This document shows, piece after piece, positions 1 to 7,327 of a stretch of 17,550 bases of DNA (positions are counted from its first letter, which is position 1; each line of letters opens with the position of its first letter). Source of the DNA: JAENVU01 sp964639075 (GTDB lineage Bacteria > Actinomycetota > Acidimicrobiia > IMCC26256 > JAENVU01); NCBI GenBank assembly GCA_964639075.1, contig CAZXCB010000049.1, positions 1 through 17,550 of the forward strand, read 5' to 3'. Both the position numbers and the translations under genes were made by a program. The notes beneath the pieces were generated by a model that was not told where the DNA came from, searched no databases, and was given only the letters and a program-made list of their open reading frames with translations.

Positions 1-108
1 CGCGGCGGCGGCCCGCGCCGCGAGCGTCACACCCCCGAGGCGGAGCGTGGCCTTGTCGTGGCCGAGCCGCCGGCTCGCCCCGCCGGTCAGGAGCAGCCCG
101 GCGACCAT
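1..108 (-). CDS. mobA: MobA, molybdenum cofactor guanylyltransferase (N-terminal fragment)
   Basis: Thirty-six codons run off the left edge, beginning at an ATG whose A is the last base of the upstream gene's TGA stop (TGATG junction). The translation begins MVAGLLLTGGASRRLGHDKA and continues with a hydrophobic, Ala-rich stretch. The LxxGGxSxRxGxDKA signature is the nucleotide-binding loop of MobA-type NTP transferases, which attach GMP to molybdopterin in the cytoplasm. The signature lies at the extreme N-terminus, as expected for MobA, so the 1-bp-overlap start is credible. The related MobA-like transferase MocA (CTP-dependent) or another small NTP_transf_3 protein cannot be excluded from 36 residues. 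It is the last visible member of the minus-strand group with the pterin dehydratase, which fits a molybdopterin-related context. Confidence 0.72.
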   Translation of the reverse strand, partial: MVAGLLLTGGASRRLGHDKATLRLGGVTLAARAAAA

Positions 109-509
109 CAGGCCGGGTCGGGATCGGCGACGTTCGTCCCGTCGAGGGCCGCCACCCACCACGCCCGGTTCCGGAACGTGAGCCGCACGGCGAAGGTCCG
201 GTCGTCGTCGACCGTCACCTCGACGACCGCGTCGTCGTCGCCCGTCGCGACGACGATCGGACGCAGGGTCATCGCGGTGATCGCGATCCTCGGTCGGTGA
301 CGCGACGACTCGATCCAGTCGAGCCGGTTCCGTCCGTGCAGCAGATCGGGGTCCACCATCCGGTACATCGCGTCGAAGTCGCCGTTGGCCAGTGCGCGCA
401 CGTAGCCGGCGGCGACGTCCTGCGCCGTCGGGCCCGGGTCCTTCGCGACCGCCACGATCAGGGCGAGCGCGAGCGCGACGACGAGGACGATGACGACCGT
501 GATGATCAC
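108..509 (-). CDS. Small membrane-anchored protein with NTF2-like extracytoplasmic domain
   Basis: The 133-residue protein starts at a GTG that overlaps the preceding pterin dehydratase stop by 4 bp (GTGA). The first ~23 residues are an uninterrupted hydrophobic run of Val, Ile, Leu and Ala, a signal anchor or single membrane helix, and then a KDPGPT linker. The rest (about residues 28-130) looks like an NTF2/DUF4878-type fold: the helix AAGYVRALANGDFDAMYRMV followed by strands ending in TFRNRAWWVAALDG. Such domains usually bind small ligands or stabilise envelope proteins. No catalytic residues can be assigned and the exact family is not recognised. An in-frame extension to 695 lies entirely over the pterin dehydratase in another frame and is rejected. 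Context: it sits between the pterin dehydratase and mobA and is translationally coupled to both. Confidence 0.72.
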   Translation of the reverse strand: MIITVVIVLVVALALALIVAVAKDPGPTAQDVAAGYVRALANGDFDAMYRMVDPDLLHGRNRLDWIESSRHRPRIAITAMTLRPIVVATGDDDAVVEVTVDDDRTFAVRLTFRNRAWWVAALDGTNVADPDPA

Positions 510-790
510 GGCGCGATCGCGTCGATCGCCGCCGCGAGCTCGAAGTCCCAGTCGGTCAGGCCGCCCACGTCGTGGGTGGTGAGCGCCACCCGCACCCGGC
601 GCCACCGGACGTCGAGGTCGGGATGATGGTCCTTGGCCTCCGCGAGGAAGCCCACCCGCACCACGAAGGCGATCGCCGCCGCGAAGTCCGGGCACTCGTA
701 GGTCCGCACGATCTCGTCGCGCTCGCGGACCCAGCCCGGCAGCGTGCCGAGCCGCTCCTCGATCGTCCCGTCGTCGAGCCGCGTCCGCAC
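506..790 (-). CDS. Pterin-4a-carbinolamine dehydratase (PCD/DCoH family)
   Basis: A 94-residue protein of normal length for the family. It contains the complete family signature: E51-AKD-H55-H56-P57, W63, H73 and D82, matching the E-x3-HHP-x5-W-x9-H-x8-D pattern of active dehydratases. These enzymes dehydrate 4a-hydroxytetrahydrobiopterin formed by aromatic amino-acid hydroxylases; some bacterial members have been proposed to act in molybdopterin metabolism because their genes cluster with Moco genes. No phenylalanine hydroxylase is in this window, and mobA follows two genes later, so a Moco-linked role is an inference worth testing. The start is GTG at 790, 11 bp after the MFS stop; no strong ribosome binding site is seen and no ATG is available nearby. 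The stop overlaps the next GTG start by 4 bp. Confidence 0.9.
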   Translation of the reverse strand: MRTRLDDGTIEERLGTLPGWVRERDEIVRTYECPDFAAAIAFVVRVGFLAEAKDHHPDLDVRWRRVRVALTTHDVGGLTDWDFELAAAIDAIAP

Positions 791-801
791 GATCGCAGAG
801 G

Positions 802-2082
802 TTACGCGGGCACCGCGTCGACAGCGGCCCCGGCGATCCCGGCCGTCGCCCCGGCCCGCACCCGCCGCCAGACGAGCAGCCCGCCCAGGATCGGCAGGAC
901 CGCGACCGCGCACCCGGCCACCTGGACCCCGGCCGTGCCGGCGACGAGCCCGACGAGCGGCAGCGAGACCAGGTCGCCCGCGTTGTGCAGCGTCCCGTCG
1001 AGCGCGAACACCCGCCCGTGGAGCTCCACCGGCGCCGCGCGCTGCATGAGCGTCCGGAGCGGCGCGATGAAGCACGCGGTCACGACGCCCCAGACGAGGA
1101 GACCGACGAACGCCACGACCTCGAACGACGTGCCGACGTAGAGCATGGAGCCGATCCCGGTGCCGACGGCACCCAGGCACACCACCGACCACCGCACCAT
1201 GCGGTCGCCCGCGCGCGCGACGAGCAGACCGGTGACGAACAGACCGATGCCGAAGGTGGTCTGGAGCGCCGCGAACGTGGTGGGACCCTCGTGCAGCACC
1301 TCGCGCACGTAGATCGGCTCCACCACGATGAACGCACCCCACGTGACGTACACCGTCGCGGCCAGCGCGAGCAGACGGCGCAGGTCGGGTCGAGCCGCGA
1401 CGACCCGGAACGCCTCGCGCACCTCGGCGAACACGCCCGGCGACGGTCCGGCCTCGGACGCCGCGCGCGCCTCGGGCGCCGCGCGCGCCTCGGACGCCGC
1501 GCGCGCCTCGGGCGCCGGTGCGGCTGCACCGATGCGGAACGGCACCAGCACCGCGATCCCGACGCCGTACGTGACGGCGTCGACGACGAACGCGCCTTCG
1601 AAGCCGAACAGGCCGATCGCCACCGCGGCGAGCAGCGGCCCGAACGCGATCGCCGACTGCGCGGCGGTCGCGAGGATGCCGTTCGCCTCCGCGAGCCGGT
1701 CGTCCGGGACGATCCGCGGCGGGAGCGACTGGAACGCGGGCTCGGCGAACGCCTTCGTGACGCCATCGAGGGCCGCGAGCGCGACGAGGGCGGTGAAGGT
1801 GTCGGCGAACACGAACATGATCGCGACCCCGGCCGCGGCCGCGTCGGCCGCGATCAGCACCCGCTTCGGACCGAGGCGGTCGACCGGGACCCCGGCGAAC
1901 GGGCCGATCAGGAACGGCGGGACCGCCCAGGCGAGTCCGAGCAGCGCGAGCTCGGTCGCGCCGGCCTCGAAGCGGAAGCTGGCGAATCCCCACAGGGCGA
2001 CGAGCGCGCACCAGCTCCCGATCGCATTCACGGCTTGGCCGAGTGCGAGCAGCGCGAAGCGACGGTCGCGGAGCAGGGACAT
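802..2082 (-). CDS. MFS transporter, MFS_3/EntS-like exporter, 12 TM
   Basis: A 426-residue protein with about 12 hydrophobic segments. It begins MSLLRDRRFALLALGQAVN, typical of the MFS_3 (enterobactin-exporter-like) group, and has a motif-A-like loop (GVPVDRLGPKRVLI) after TM2 and FGPLLAAVAIG in TM5. The central cytoplasmic loop carries an Ala/Glu/Arg repeat (about residues 189-212) encoded by an 18-bp tandem repeat. It is probably a plasma-membrane exporter driven by proton antiport; the substrate is unknown. The ATG at 2082 is preferred because a TACCGT hexamer ends 6 nt upstream, which suits a leaderless mRNA. The open frame continues far upstream only as antisense of the cyclase gene. 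It is the first gene of the minus-strand group that includes the pterin dehydratase. Confidence 0.9.
   Translation of the reverse strand: MSLLRDRRFALLALGQAVNAIGSWCALVALWGFASFRFEAGATELALLGLAWAVPPFLIGPFAGVPVDRLGPKRVLIAADAAAAGVAIMFVFADTFTALVALAALDGVTKAFAEPAFQSLPPRIVPDDRLAEANGILATAAQSAIAFGPLLAAVAIGLFGFEGAFVVDAVTYGVGIAVLVPFRIGAAAPAPEARAASEARAAPEARAASEAGPSPGVFAEVREAFRVVAARPDLRRLLALAATVYVTWGAFIVVEPIYVREVLHEGPTTFAALQTTFGIGLFVTGLLVARAGDRMVRWSVVCLGAVGTGIGSMLYVGTSFEVVAFVGLLVWGVVTACFIAPLRTLMQRAAPVELHGRVFALDGTLHNAGDLVSLPLVGLVAGTAGVQVAGCAVAVLPILGGLLVWRRVRAGATAGIAGAAVDAVPA
1451..1522. repeat. 18-bp tandem repeat (4 units) within the MFS central loop
   Basis: Four consecutive 18-bp units start at 1451, 1469, 1487 and 1505. 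Units alternate between a GCCTCGGACGCC and a GCCTCGGGCGCC core, so the pattern is also a 36-bp unit repeated twice; the last unit diverges in its final bases. On the minus strand it encodes alternating Ala-Pro-Glu-Ala-Arg-Ala and Ala-Ser-Glu-Ala-Arg-Ala hexads between the two six-helix halves of the transporter. The repeat is a multiple of three, so copy-number change would alter loop length without a frameshift. Confidence 0.85.
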
Positions 2083-2088
2083 CCGCCC

Positions 2089-2094
2089 ACGGTA
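2089..2094 (-). promoter_or_regulatory. Putative -10 box (TACCGT) of leaderless MFS gene
   Basis: On the minus strand TACCGT ends 6 nt before the ATG at 2082, leaving no room for a ribosome binding site. This matches the TANNNT spacing seen before other operon-first genes here. No convincing -35 hexamer is seen 16-18 bp upstream. Confidence 0.5.
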
Positions 2095-2178
2095 CCGGCG
2101 TGACCGTTCTCGACCGGCCCGATTTCCGACGTGCCCAGCGCCACGTCGACGACGGTTCCACCGGTCCGGGCACGGTCC

Positions 2179-2184
2179 TACCAT
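2179..2184 (+). promoter_or_regulatory. Putative -10 box (TACCAT) of leaderless cyclase gene
   Basis: TACCAT ends 6 nt before the ATG at 2191 in the 108-bp divergent region shared with the MFS gene. There is no Shine-Dalgarno sequence in front of that ATG. The hexamer 17 bp upstream (TTCCAC) is only a weak -35. If real, this box also excludes the upstream in-frame GTG at 2131 as the start. Confidence 0.5.
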
Positions 2185-2190
2185 GCGCCC

Positions 2191-5100
2191 ATGACCTGTC
2201 CGTCCTGCGGATCCGCCGCGCCGGCCGACGCGCGCTTCTGCCCCGCGTGCGGCCACGCGCTCGTGACCCGCCAGGACGAGCGGCGCGTCGCGACCGTGCT
2301 GTTCGCGGATCTCGTCGGCTTCACGCGCCTGTCCGAGAGTGCGGACCCCGAGCAGGTGAAGAACATCGTGGACCGCACGTTCGAGCGCCTCGCCGCCGAC
2401 GTCGTGTCCTACGGCGGACAGGTCGACAAGGTCATCGGTGACGCGCTCGTCGCGATCTTCGGTGCACCGGTCGCGCACGAGGACGACGCCGAGCGCGCGG
2501 TGCGGGCCGGGCTGCGCATGCAGGAGCGCCTCGAGCAGCTCAACCGCGACGCGGGCATGGAGCTCCAGATGCGCGTCGGCATCAACACCGGCGAGGTGCT
2601 CGTCGGCGCGCTGCGAGCGGGTGGCGACTACACCGCGATGGGCGACGTCGTGAACACCGCGAGCCGGCTCCAGTCGATCGCTCAGCCGGGCGAGGTCGTC
2701 GTCGGCCCGGCCACGCACGCCGCGACCGCGCGTTCGGTGCGGTACGAGCCCCTCGGCTCGCTCAGCGTGAAGGGACGCGACGAGTCGGTCGACGCGTGGC
2801 ACGCGGTCGCCGCGATCGCACCCCCCGGCGCGCGCCGGGCCCGGCCCGAGACGCCGCTCGTCGGCCGGGACGACGAGCTCGTCGTGCTCCGCGCGTCGCT
2901 CACGACCGCGGTGACGCGCAAGCGGACGCACTTCATCACCATGGTCGGCGAGGCCGGTGTCGGCAAGACGCGCCTCGCGGCCGAGCTCGGGCGCGAGGCG
3001 GTCGAGACCTACGACGCGCGCGTGCTCACCGGGCACTGCATCCCGTACGGCGAGACCGACGCGTGGTACCCGATCGGCGCCATGATCGCCGCCGCGCTGT
3101 GCGTCGACCTCGACGACGACGCCGACGTCCAGCGCGCCGCGGCACTGCACGTGGTCGGCACCGTCCTGAGCGAGCGCGCCGTCGCCCCCGAGCGGGCTCG
3201 CATCGCCGAAGGGTTGCTCACCCTGATGGGCAAGGCGCCGCGCTCGGACGTCGACCCCGGTCGGGCGCGGGAGGACGCGTTGCGCTCCGGCCTCGCGCTG
3301 CTCGCCGCGCTCGCCGAGGAGCGCCCGCTCGTGCTCATCCTCTCGGACCTCCACTGGGCCGACACCGAGCTGCTCGAGTTCCTCCCGCGCGTGCTCCAAC
3401 GCCTGTCCGGGCTCCCGGTGGTGCTGCTCGCCACCGCGCGCGCCGAGTTCGCGGACGAGTGGTCCCCTCCCCCGGGCCGGCACAACGTCGTGAACGTGTA
3501 CCTCGATCCGCTGTGCGCCGAGGACACCGACACGCTCCTCGCGGCGTTGATGCCCGACGTCCCCGCCGACGTCCGCGCCGCGTTGCGTGAGCGGTCCGGC
3601 GGCAACCCGTTCTTCGTCGAGGAGCTCGCGGCCATGGCGGCGGACAGCGACGGCCGCGCCGGCGCCGAGCTGCCCGCGACGTTGCACGGGCTCGTCGCGG
3701 CGCGCCTCGACCGGCTCGGCCCCGCGGAACGGACCGTGCTGGAAGACGCGGCGGTGATCGGCATGAGCGGGCCGATCACCCTCGTCGAGACGCTGGCCCA
3801 CACCCACGACATCGACGCGCGCACCGCGCTCGGCCGGCTCGCGGCCGCCGGGCTGCTCGAGGTCGGCGACGACGAGTACTCGTTCCGCAACGAGCTGACC
3901 CGTGAGATCGCCTACGGCACGCTCACCAAGGCGGAGCGCGCCCGGCGCCACGGCGTCTTGGCCAAGACCATGGCGATCGAGGGTGAGCGCACCGGTCGCA
4001 TCGAGGAGGTCATGGACCGGCTCGCCTACCACTTCAACCTCTCGGCCTCCCTGCTCACCGAGCTCGGAACCGGCGAGGGCCTGCCGGCCGGCATGGCGCG
4101 CGACGCGGCATCGTTCCTGTCGCGTGCCGCCCGGCGCGCGGAGCAGCGCGAGGACTGGAAGTCGGCGGAGAAGTACCTGGATCACGCGCTCCCGCTCGTC
4201 CCCTCGACCGAGGCGGTCGAACAGGTCGCGTTGCACCTGCTCCGGGCCCGGGCGCGCGCGGAGCAGCGGGACACGCCCGGCGCACGTCACGACCTCGCGG
4301 TGGTCGACCGCGTCGCCCGGCGGCTCCACGACTACCGGTCGCTGGCCGCCGCGGCGACCATCCTCGGCGACGTGCAGTACAAGGAGGGCGACCTCATCGC
4401 CGCGACCGCCACGCACGACCGAGCGGTCGCGCAGTGGCGCGAGCTCGACGACGCCCACGGCCTCGCGGAGGCGCTGCGGTTCTCGGGCATGACCGCGCTG
4501 TTCCGCGGCCACATGGACAAGGCCGGCACCGAGATCGCCGAGGCACTCGAGCTCTTCCGCGGCGCGCACGACTCCCTCGGCGAGGCCTGGGCGTTGCAGA
4601 ACCTGGCGTGGCTCGCGTTCATCCAGGGCGAGTACACCGCGGCGGAGGCGCGCCTCGAGATCTCGGCCGCGACCTTCAGCGAGATCGGTGACTGGGGCGG
4701 GGTGGCCTGGGCTCTCGGCCTGCTCGCGTGGGTGCGCTTCGTGCAGGGGAACCTCGACGAGGCGCACGAGCTCGCCACCCGCATCGAGCAGGAGGCGCAC
4801 GAGCTCGGCAACCGCTGGGCCCGCGCGATGATGAACGTGCTGCTCGCGAACATCGAGCTCTGGAAGGGGAACCTCACGCACTCGATGGAGCGGGCCCGCG
4901 CCGCGCTCGACGCGTTCCGCGAGCTCGGCGACCCGTGGGGCGAGCTCCAGGCGATGAGCCCGCTCATCATCGCCAACACGATGAGCGGCCGCTACGACAA
5001 GGCGCTCGCGCTCATCGACGAGGTCGAGACCGTCGGGTTCCAGGTCCTCGACAGCTCGATGGATCGCCTCCCCGCCATGGTGCGCGTCGCGATCGCGGTG

Positions 5101-5673
5101 ATGACCGGCGACGAGCGCGCCGCGGAGCTCGCCCAGTTCCATCTCGGCGACCTCGAAGGGCAGCGCTTCATCAACGACGAGCAGCGCATGCTCCTCGGCC
5201 TGGCACACCTCCAGCACGGCGACGTCCACACGTCACTGGACCTGCTCGGTCGTGCCCGCGCGGTCTCGCTCGGCGCCGGCAGCGACGCCGCCACCGAGGT
5301 GGCGTACACGTTCGCGCTGGTCGCGGCCGATCGCGCCGGCGAGGCGCTCACCTTGCTCGCGGCGGCCGAGCCGAAGCTCGTGACCTTCGCCGACCGGTTC
5401 CGCCACGCACTGGCCCGCGCGTTCGCGCTGGCCCGCACGGGTGACCCGGCGGGTGCCGACGGTGCGTTGCACGCGGCGATGACCATCGTCGACGCGACCG
5501 AGTCGAAGCTCGACCGGGCGATCGTCCGCCTGGCCGCCTCGGCGCTGTGGGGCGAGGCGAACCGGGCCGAGACCGCCGCGGCCGACGCGTTCGACCTCCT
5601 CGAGTCCTCGATCGTCCGGCCGGTCGGGTGGGAACGCCTCTTCGCGCTGATGGCGCCCACGCCCCCAACCTGA
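2191..5673 (+). CDS. Class III adenylate cyclase with N-terminal zinc ribbon, AAA/STAND ATPase and TPR-like tail
   Basis: 1160 residues. An N-terminal zinc ribbon uses C3, C6, C17 and C20. A class III nucleotide cyclase domain follows (about 30-200) with FADLVGFT (metal Asp D40), KVIGD (K80; second metal Asp D84), T148 at the purine-specifying position, and transition-state N155 and R159 in VVNTASRL, so it appears catalytically complete and should make cAMP from ATP. An ATPase module follows (about 220-500): LVGRDDEL, Walker A GEAGVGKT (254-260 region, K259) and Walker-B-like LVLILSDLHWAD (D386). From about residue 640 there are TPR-like helical repeats, as in MalT/LAL-type STAND proteins. 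It is likely a cytoplasmic signalling switch in which the ATPase/TPR part senses a ligand or partner and controls cyclase output. ATG 2191 is chosen because it precedes the zinc ribbon directly and follows a -10 box by 6 nt. The gene stands alone. Confidence 0.93.
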   Translation: MTCPSCGSAAPADARFCPACGHALVTRQDERRVATVLFADLVGFTRLSESADPEQVKNIVDRTFERLAADVVSYGGQVDKVIGDALVAIFGAPVAHEDDAERAVRAGLRMQERLEQLNRDAGMELQMRVGINTGEVLVGALRAGGDYTAMGDVVNTASRLQSIAQPGEVVVGPATHAATARSVRYEPLGSLSVKGRDESVDAWHAVAAIAPPGARRARPETPLVGRDDELVVLRASLTTAVTRKRTHFITMVGEAGVGKTRLAAELGREAVETYDARVLTGHCIPYGETDAWYPIGAMIAAALCVDLDDDADVQRAAALHVVGTVLSERAVAPERARIAEGLLTLMGKAPRSDVDPGRAREDALRSGLALLAALAEERPLVLILSDLHWADTELLEFLPRVLQRLSGLPVVLLATARAEFADEWSPPPGRHNVVNVYLDPLCAEDTDTLLAALMPDVPADVRAALRERSGGNPFFVEELAAMAADSDGRAGAELPATLHGLVAARLDRLGPAERTVLEDAAVIGMSGPITLVETLAHTHDIDARTALGRLAAAGLLEVGDDEYSFRNELTREIAYGTLTKAERARRHGVLAKTMAIEGERTGRIEEVMDRLAYHFNLSASLLTELGTGEGLPAGMARDAASFLSRAARRAEQREDWKSAEKYLDHALPLVPSTEAVEQVALHLLRARARAEQRDTPGARHDLAVVDRVARRLHDYRSLAAAATILGDVQYKEGDLIAATATHDRAVAQWRELDDAHGLAEALRFSGMTALFRGHMDKAGTEIAEALELFRGAHDSLGEAWALQNLAWLAFIQGEYTAAEARLEISAATFSEIGDWGGVAWALGLLAWVRFVQGNLDEAHELATRIEQEAHELGNRWARAMMNVLLANIELWKGNLTHSMERARAALDAFRELGDPWGELQAMSPLIIANTMSGRYDKALALIDEVETVGFQVLDSSMDRLPAMVRVAIAVMTGDERAAELAQFHLGDLEGQRFINDEQRMLLGLAHLQHGDVHTSLDLLGRARAVSLGAGSDAATEVAYTFALVAADRAGEALTLLAAAEPKLVTFADRFRHALARAFALARTGDPAGADGALHAAMTIVDATESKLDRAIVRLAASALWGEANRAETAAADAFDLLESSIVRPVGWERLFALMAPTPPT

Positions 5674-5693
5674 GGGGCGCCGGCGCGTCAGGT
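5668..5693. terminator. Bidirectional hairpin between convergent genes
   Basis: ACCTGA (5668-5673) and TCAGGT (5688-5693) are perfect inverted arms enclosing the 10-bp palindrome GCGCCGGCGC (5677-5686). Each outer arm contains the stop codon of one of the two convergent genes: the cyclase TGA and the oxidoreductase TGA (seen as TCA). No T-tract follows on either side, so this would be a non-canonical terminator of the kind common in GC-rich actinobacteria. Confidence 0.5.
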
Positions 5694-6659
5694 CGCCGCC
5701 GCACGGACCGCGTCGAGCAGGCGCGCCATCGCCAGACCGTCCGAGAACGTCGCGGCGTCGGGATCCGGCGCTCCGTCACGCACCGCGTCACGCACCACCT
5801 CGGCCCAGTGCCGCATCGCGGTGCGATGGCGGTCGCCCGGCTCGGGCTCCGGCGCCTCCCAGACGTCGCGGGCACCGTCGACGCTCCGGAGGGTGACGCG
5901 GCCGTCGGCCACCGACTCGATCACCCCCGCCGACCCGGCGACGACGATCCGGGGAGCCAACGACGCGGTCGCGGCGAACGTCGAGTCGATCGCGACCGAG
6001 GCACCGGACGCGGTCCGCAGGGTCGCGGTGACCGAGTCCTCGGCGTCGCACCGCCGGAGCACACCGTCGGCATCGGGTCGCTCGCCGACGACCGTGGCGA
6101 GCGCCGCCTGCTCGACCGCGAGGTCACCGAGCCACCACCGGAGGGTGTCGAGCGCGTGCGAGCCCCACGCGCCGAGCCAACCCCCGCCGGCGGTGCGATC
6201 GAACAGCCAGCCGAATGGGCGGAGCGGCACGCGCGACCCGCTCGACACGTGGAGCCAGGTCACCCGCTCGACCACGCCGACGGCGCCGGCACGCAGGAGG
6301 TCCCGCACGTGGCGTCGGGCGGGCTCCCAGCGGAGCTCGAGGTTCACGAGCCCGAGCGCGCCCGCCGCGCGGGCCGCGTCGACGAGCTCGAGCGCGTCGG
6401 CCGCGGATCGACCGAACGGCTTGTCGCAGAGCACGGCGTGCCCGGCGTCGAGGACGAGCATCGAGTACGCGACGTGGAGGTGGGGCGGCGCGTGCACGGA
6501 GACCAGGTCGAGGTCGGGCCGCGTGCACAGCGCGGCGACGGCGTCGTGGTCGCGGGCCGACACGACGTCGACGACCTCGCACCCGACGGTCGCACCGAAC
6601 ACCGGCGCGACGACGCGCGACCCGAACCCGGTGCCGACGACGCCGACTCGCACGGTCAC
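5688..6659 (-). CDS. Gfo/Idh/MocA-family NAD(P)-dependent oxidoreductase
   Basis: 323 residues. The N-terminal Rossmann fold begins VRVGVVGTGFGSR (GxGxxG-type dinucleotide loop), followed by VSVHAPPHLH and the family's DKP motif with K80 (CDKPFG), the catalytic/cofactor lysine. The C-terminal half has the conserved GGGW...GSHALD segment, with H168 and D171 at the usual active-site positions. Members oxidise or reduce hydroxyls of sugars, inositols and sugar derivatives in the cytoplasm. The GTG start at 6659 overlaps the upstream membrane-protein stop by 4 bp (GTGA); a second GTG two codons on is possible. It is the last gene of the seven-gene operon. With a ThuA-domain protein and GH4 glycosidase in the same operon, a sugar dehydrogenase role, perhaps at C3 as in ThuB, is inferred; the substrate is not shown. 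Confidence 0.9.
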   Translation of the reverse strand: MTVRVGVVGTGFGSRVVAPVFGATVGCEVVDVVSARDHDAVAALCTRPDLDLVSVHAPPHLHVAYSMLVLDAGHAVLCDKPFGRSAADALELVDAARAAGALGLVNLELRWEPARRHVRDLLRAGAVGVVERVTWLHVSSGSRVPLRPFGWLFDRTAGGGWLGAWGSHALDTLRWWLGDLAVEQAALATVVGERPDADGVLRRCDAEDSVTATLRTASGASVAIDSTFAATASLAPRIVVAGSAGVIESVADGRVTLRSVDGARDVWEAPEPEPGDRHRTAMRHWAEVVRDAVRDGAPDPDAATFSDGLAMARLLDAVRAAAT

Positions 6660-7327
6660 TCGCCGAACGTCGCGTCGGGATCGGGATCGGTCGCGTCGAC
6701 CCCGAGGTGGAACCGCTGCAGGAAGAAGTGGCCGCTCGGGCCGATGCCGAACGCGAACACGATCGTGCCGACACCGACGTTGCCGCCGAGCAGGAATCCG
6801 ATCCCGCACGCGACGAGCTCGAGGACGGTCCGTACCAACCAGATCGGGAGCCCGCGCGCGGCGATGCCGGTCATGAGCCCGTCGCGCGGTCCGGGACCGA
6901 GCCCGCACCCGATGTAGACCCCGACGCCGAGCGCGGTCACCACGACCCCACCGACCAGCAGTGCCCACTGGACCGCGGTCTGGTGGACGGGCCCGATGAG
7001 GTCGAACGTCGCGTTCGTGATGTAGCCGACGGTCAGCGTGTTCACGATCGTCCCGACGCCGGGACGCTGGCGCAGAGGGATCCAGAGCAGCAGCACCGCG
7101 ACTCCGACGAGCACGACGACCGACCCGAAGCTGATCCCGGTCTGCTCGGCGATCCCCTGGTGGAGCACGTCGTACGGGCTGACCCCGAGGTGTGCCCGCA
7201 GGGTCATCCCCACACCGGCGCCGAGGAACACGAGCCCGATGGCGAGACGCGGCAGACGGCGGCGCAGCTCGGTGAGGTCGGTGAAGCGGACGACGGCACC
7301 GTGGTGCGCGGCGGGTGGCGGGCTCAC
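6656..7327 (-). CDS. YczE/YitT-type integral membrane protein
   Basis: 223 residues with about five hydrophobic segments. It shows the typical pattern of the YczE group: LGVSPYDVLHQGIAEQTG after the first helix, WIPLRQRPGVGTIVN, and YIGCGLGPGPRDGLMTGIA, an internal echo of the first signature, then GGNVGVGTIVFAFGIGP. The function of the family is not established; some members influence secreted metabolite or lipid-related processes. Here it is the only membrane protein in a seven-gene catabolic operon, so it may be involved in uptake or export of the sugar, which is inference. The start is GTG at 7327, whose last bases form the upstream TGA (GTGA); a hydrophilic leader of about 23 residues precedes the first helix. 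Its own stop overlaps the oxidoreductase start by 4 bp. Confidence 0.85.
   Translation of the reverse strand: MSPPPAAHHGAVVRFTDLTELRRRLPRLAIGLVFLGAGVGMTLRAHLGVSPYDVLHQGIAEQTGISFGSVVVLVGVAVLLLWIPLRQRPGVGTIVNTLTVGYITNATFDLIGPVHQTAVQWALLVGGVVVTALGVGVYIGCGLGPGPRDGLMTGIAARGLPIWLVRTVLELVACGIGFLLGGNVGVGTIVFAFGIGPSGHFFLQRFHLGVDATDPDPDATFGE

Noticed and set aside
1451..1522. Short regular repeats considered as a CRISPR array
   Set aside because: Units are contiguous without unique spacers, are in frame and encode a protein loop; no cas genes are present.
2131..2190. Upstream GTG start adding 20 residues to the cyclase
   Set aside because: The extension is Ser/Thr/Pro-rich with no similarity, and it lies across the putative -10 box; ATG 2191 directly precedes the zinc ribbon.
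802..5229. A 1475-codon minus-strand open frame running from the MFS gene through the antisense of the cyclase
   Set aside because: Only the part from 2082 down is a transporter; the rest is Arg/Glu/His-rich antisense translation of a well-supported gene, open only because stop codons are rare at this GC content.
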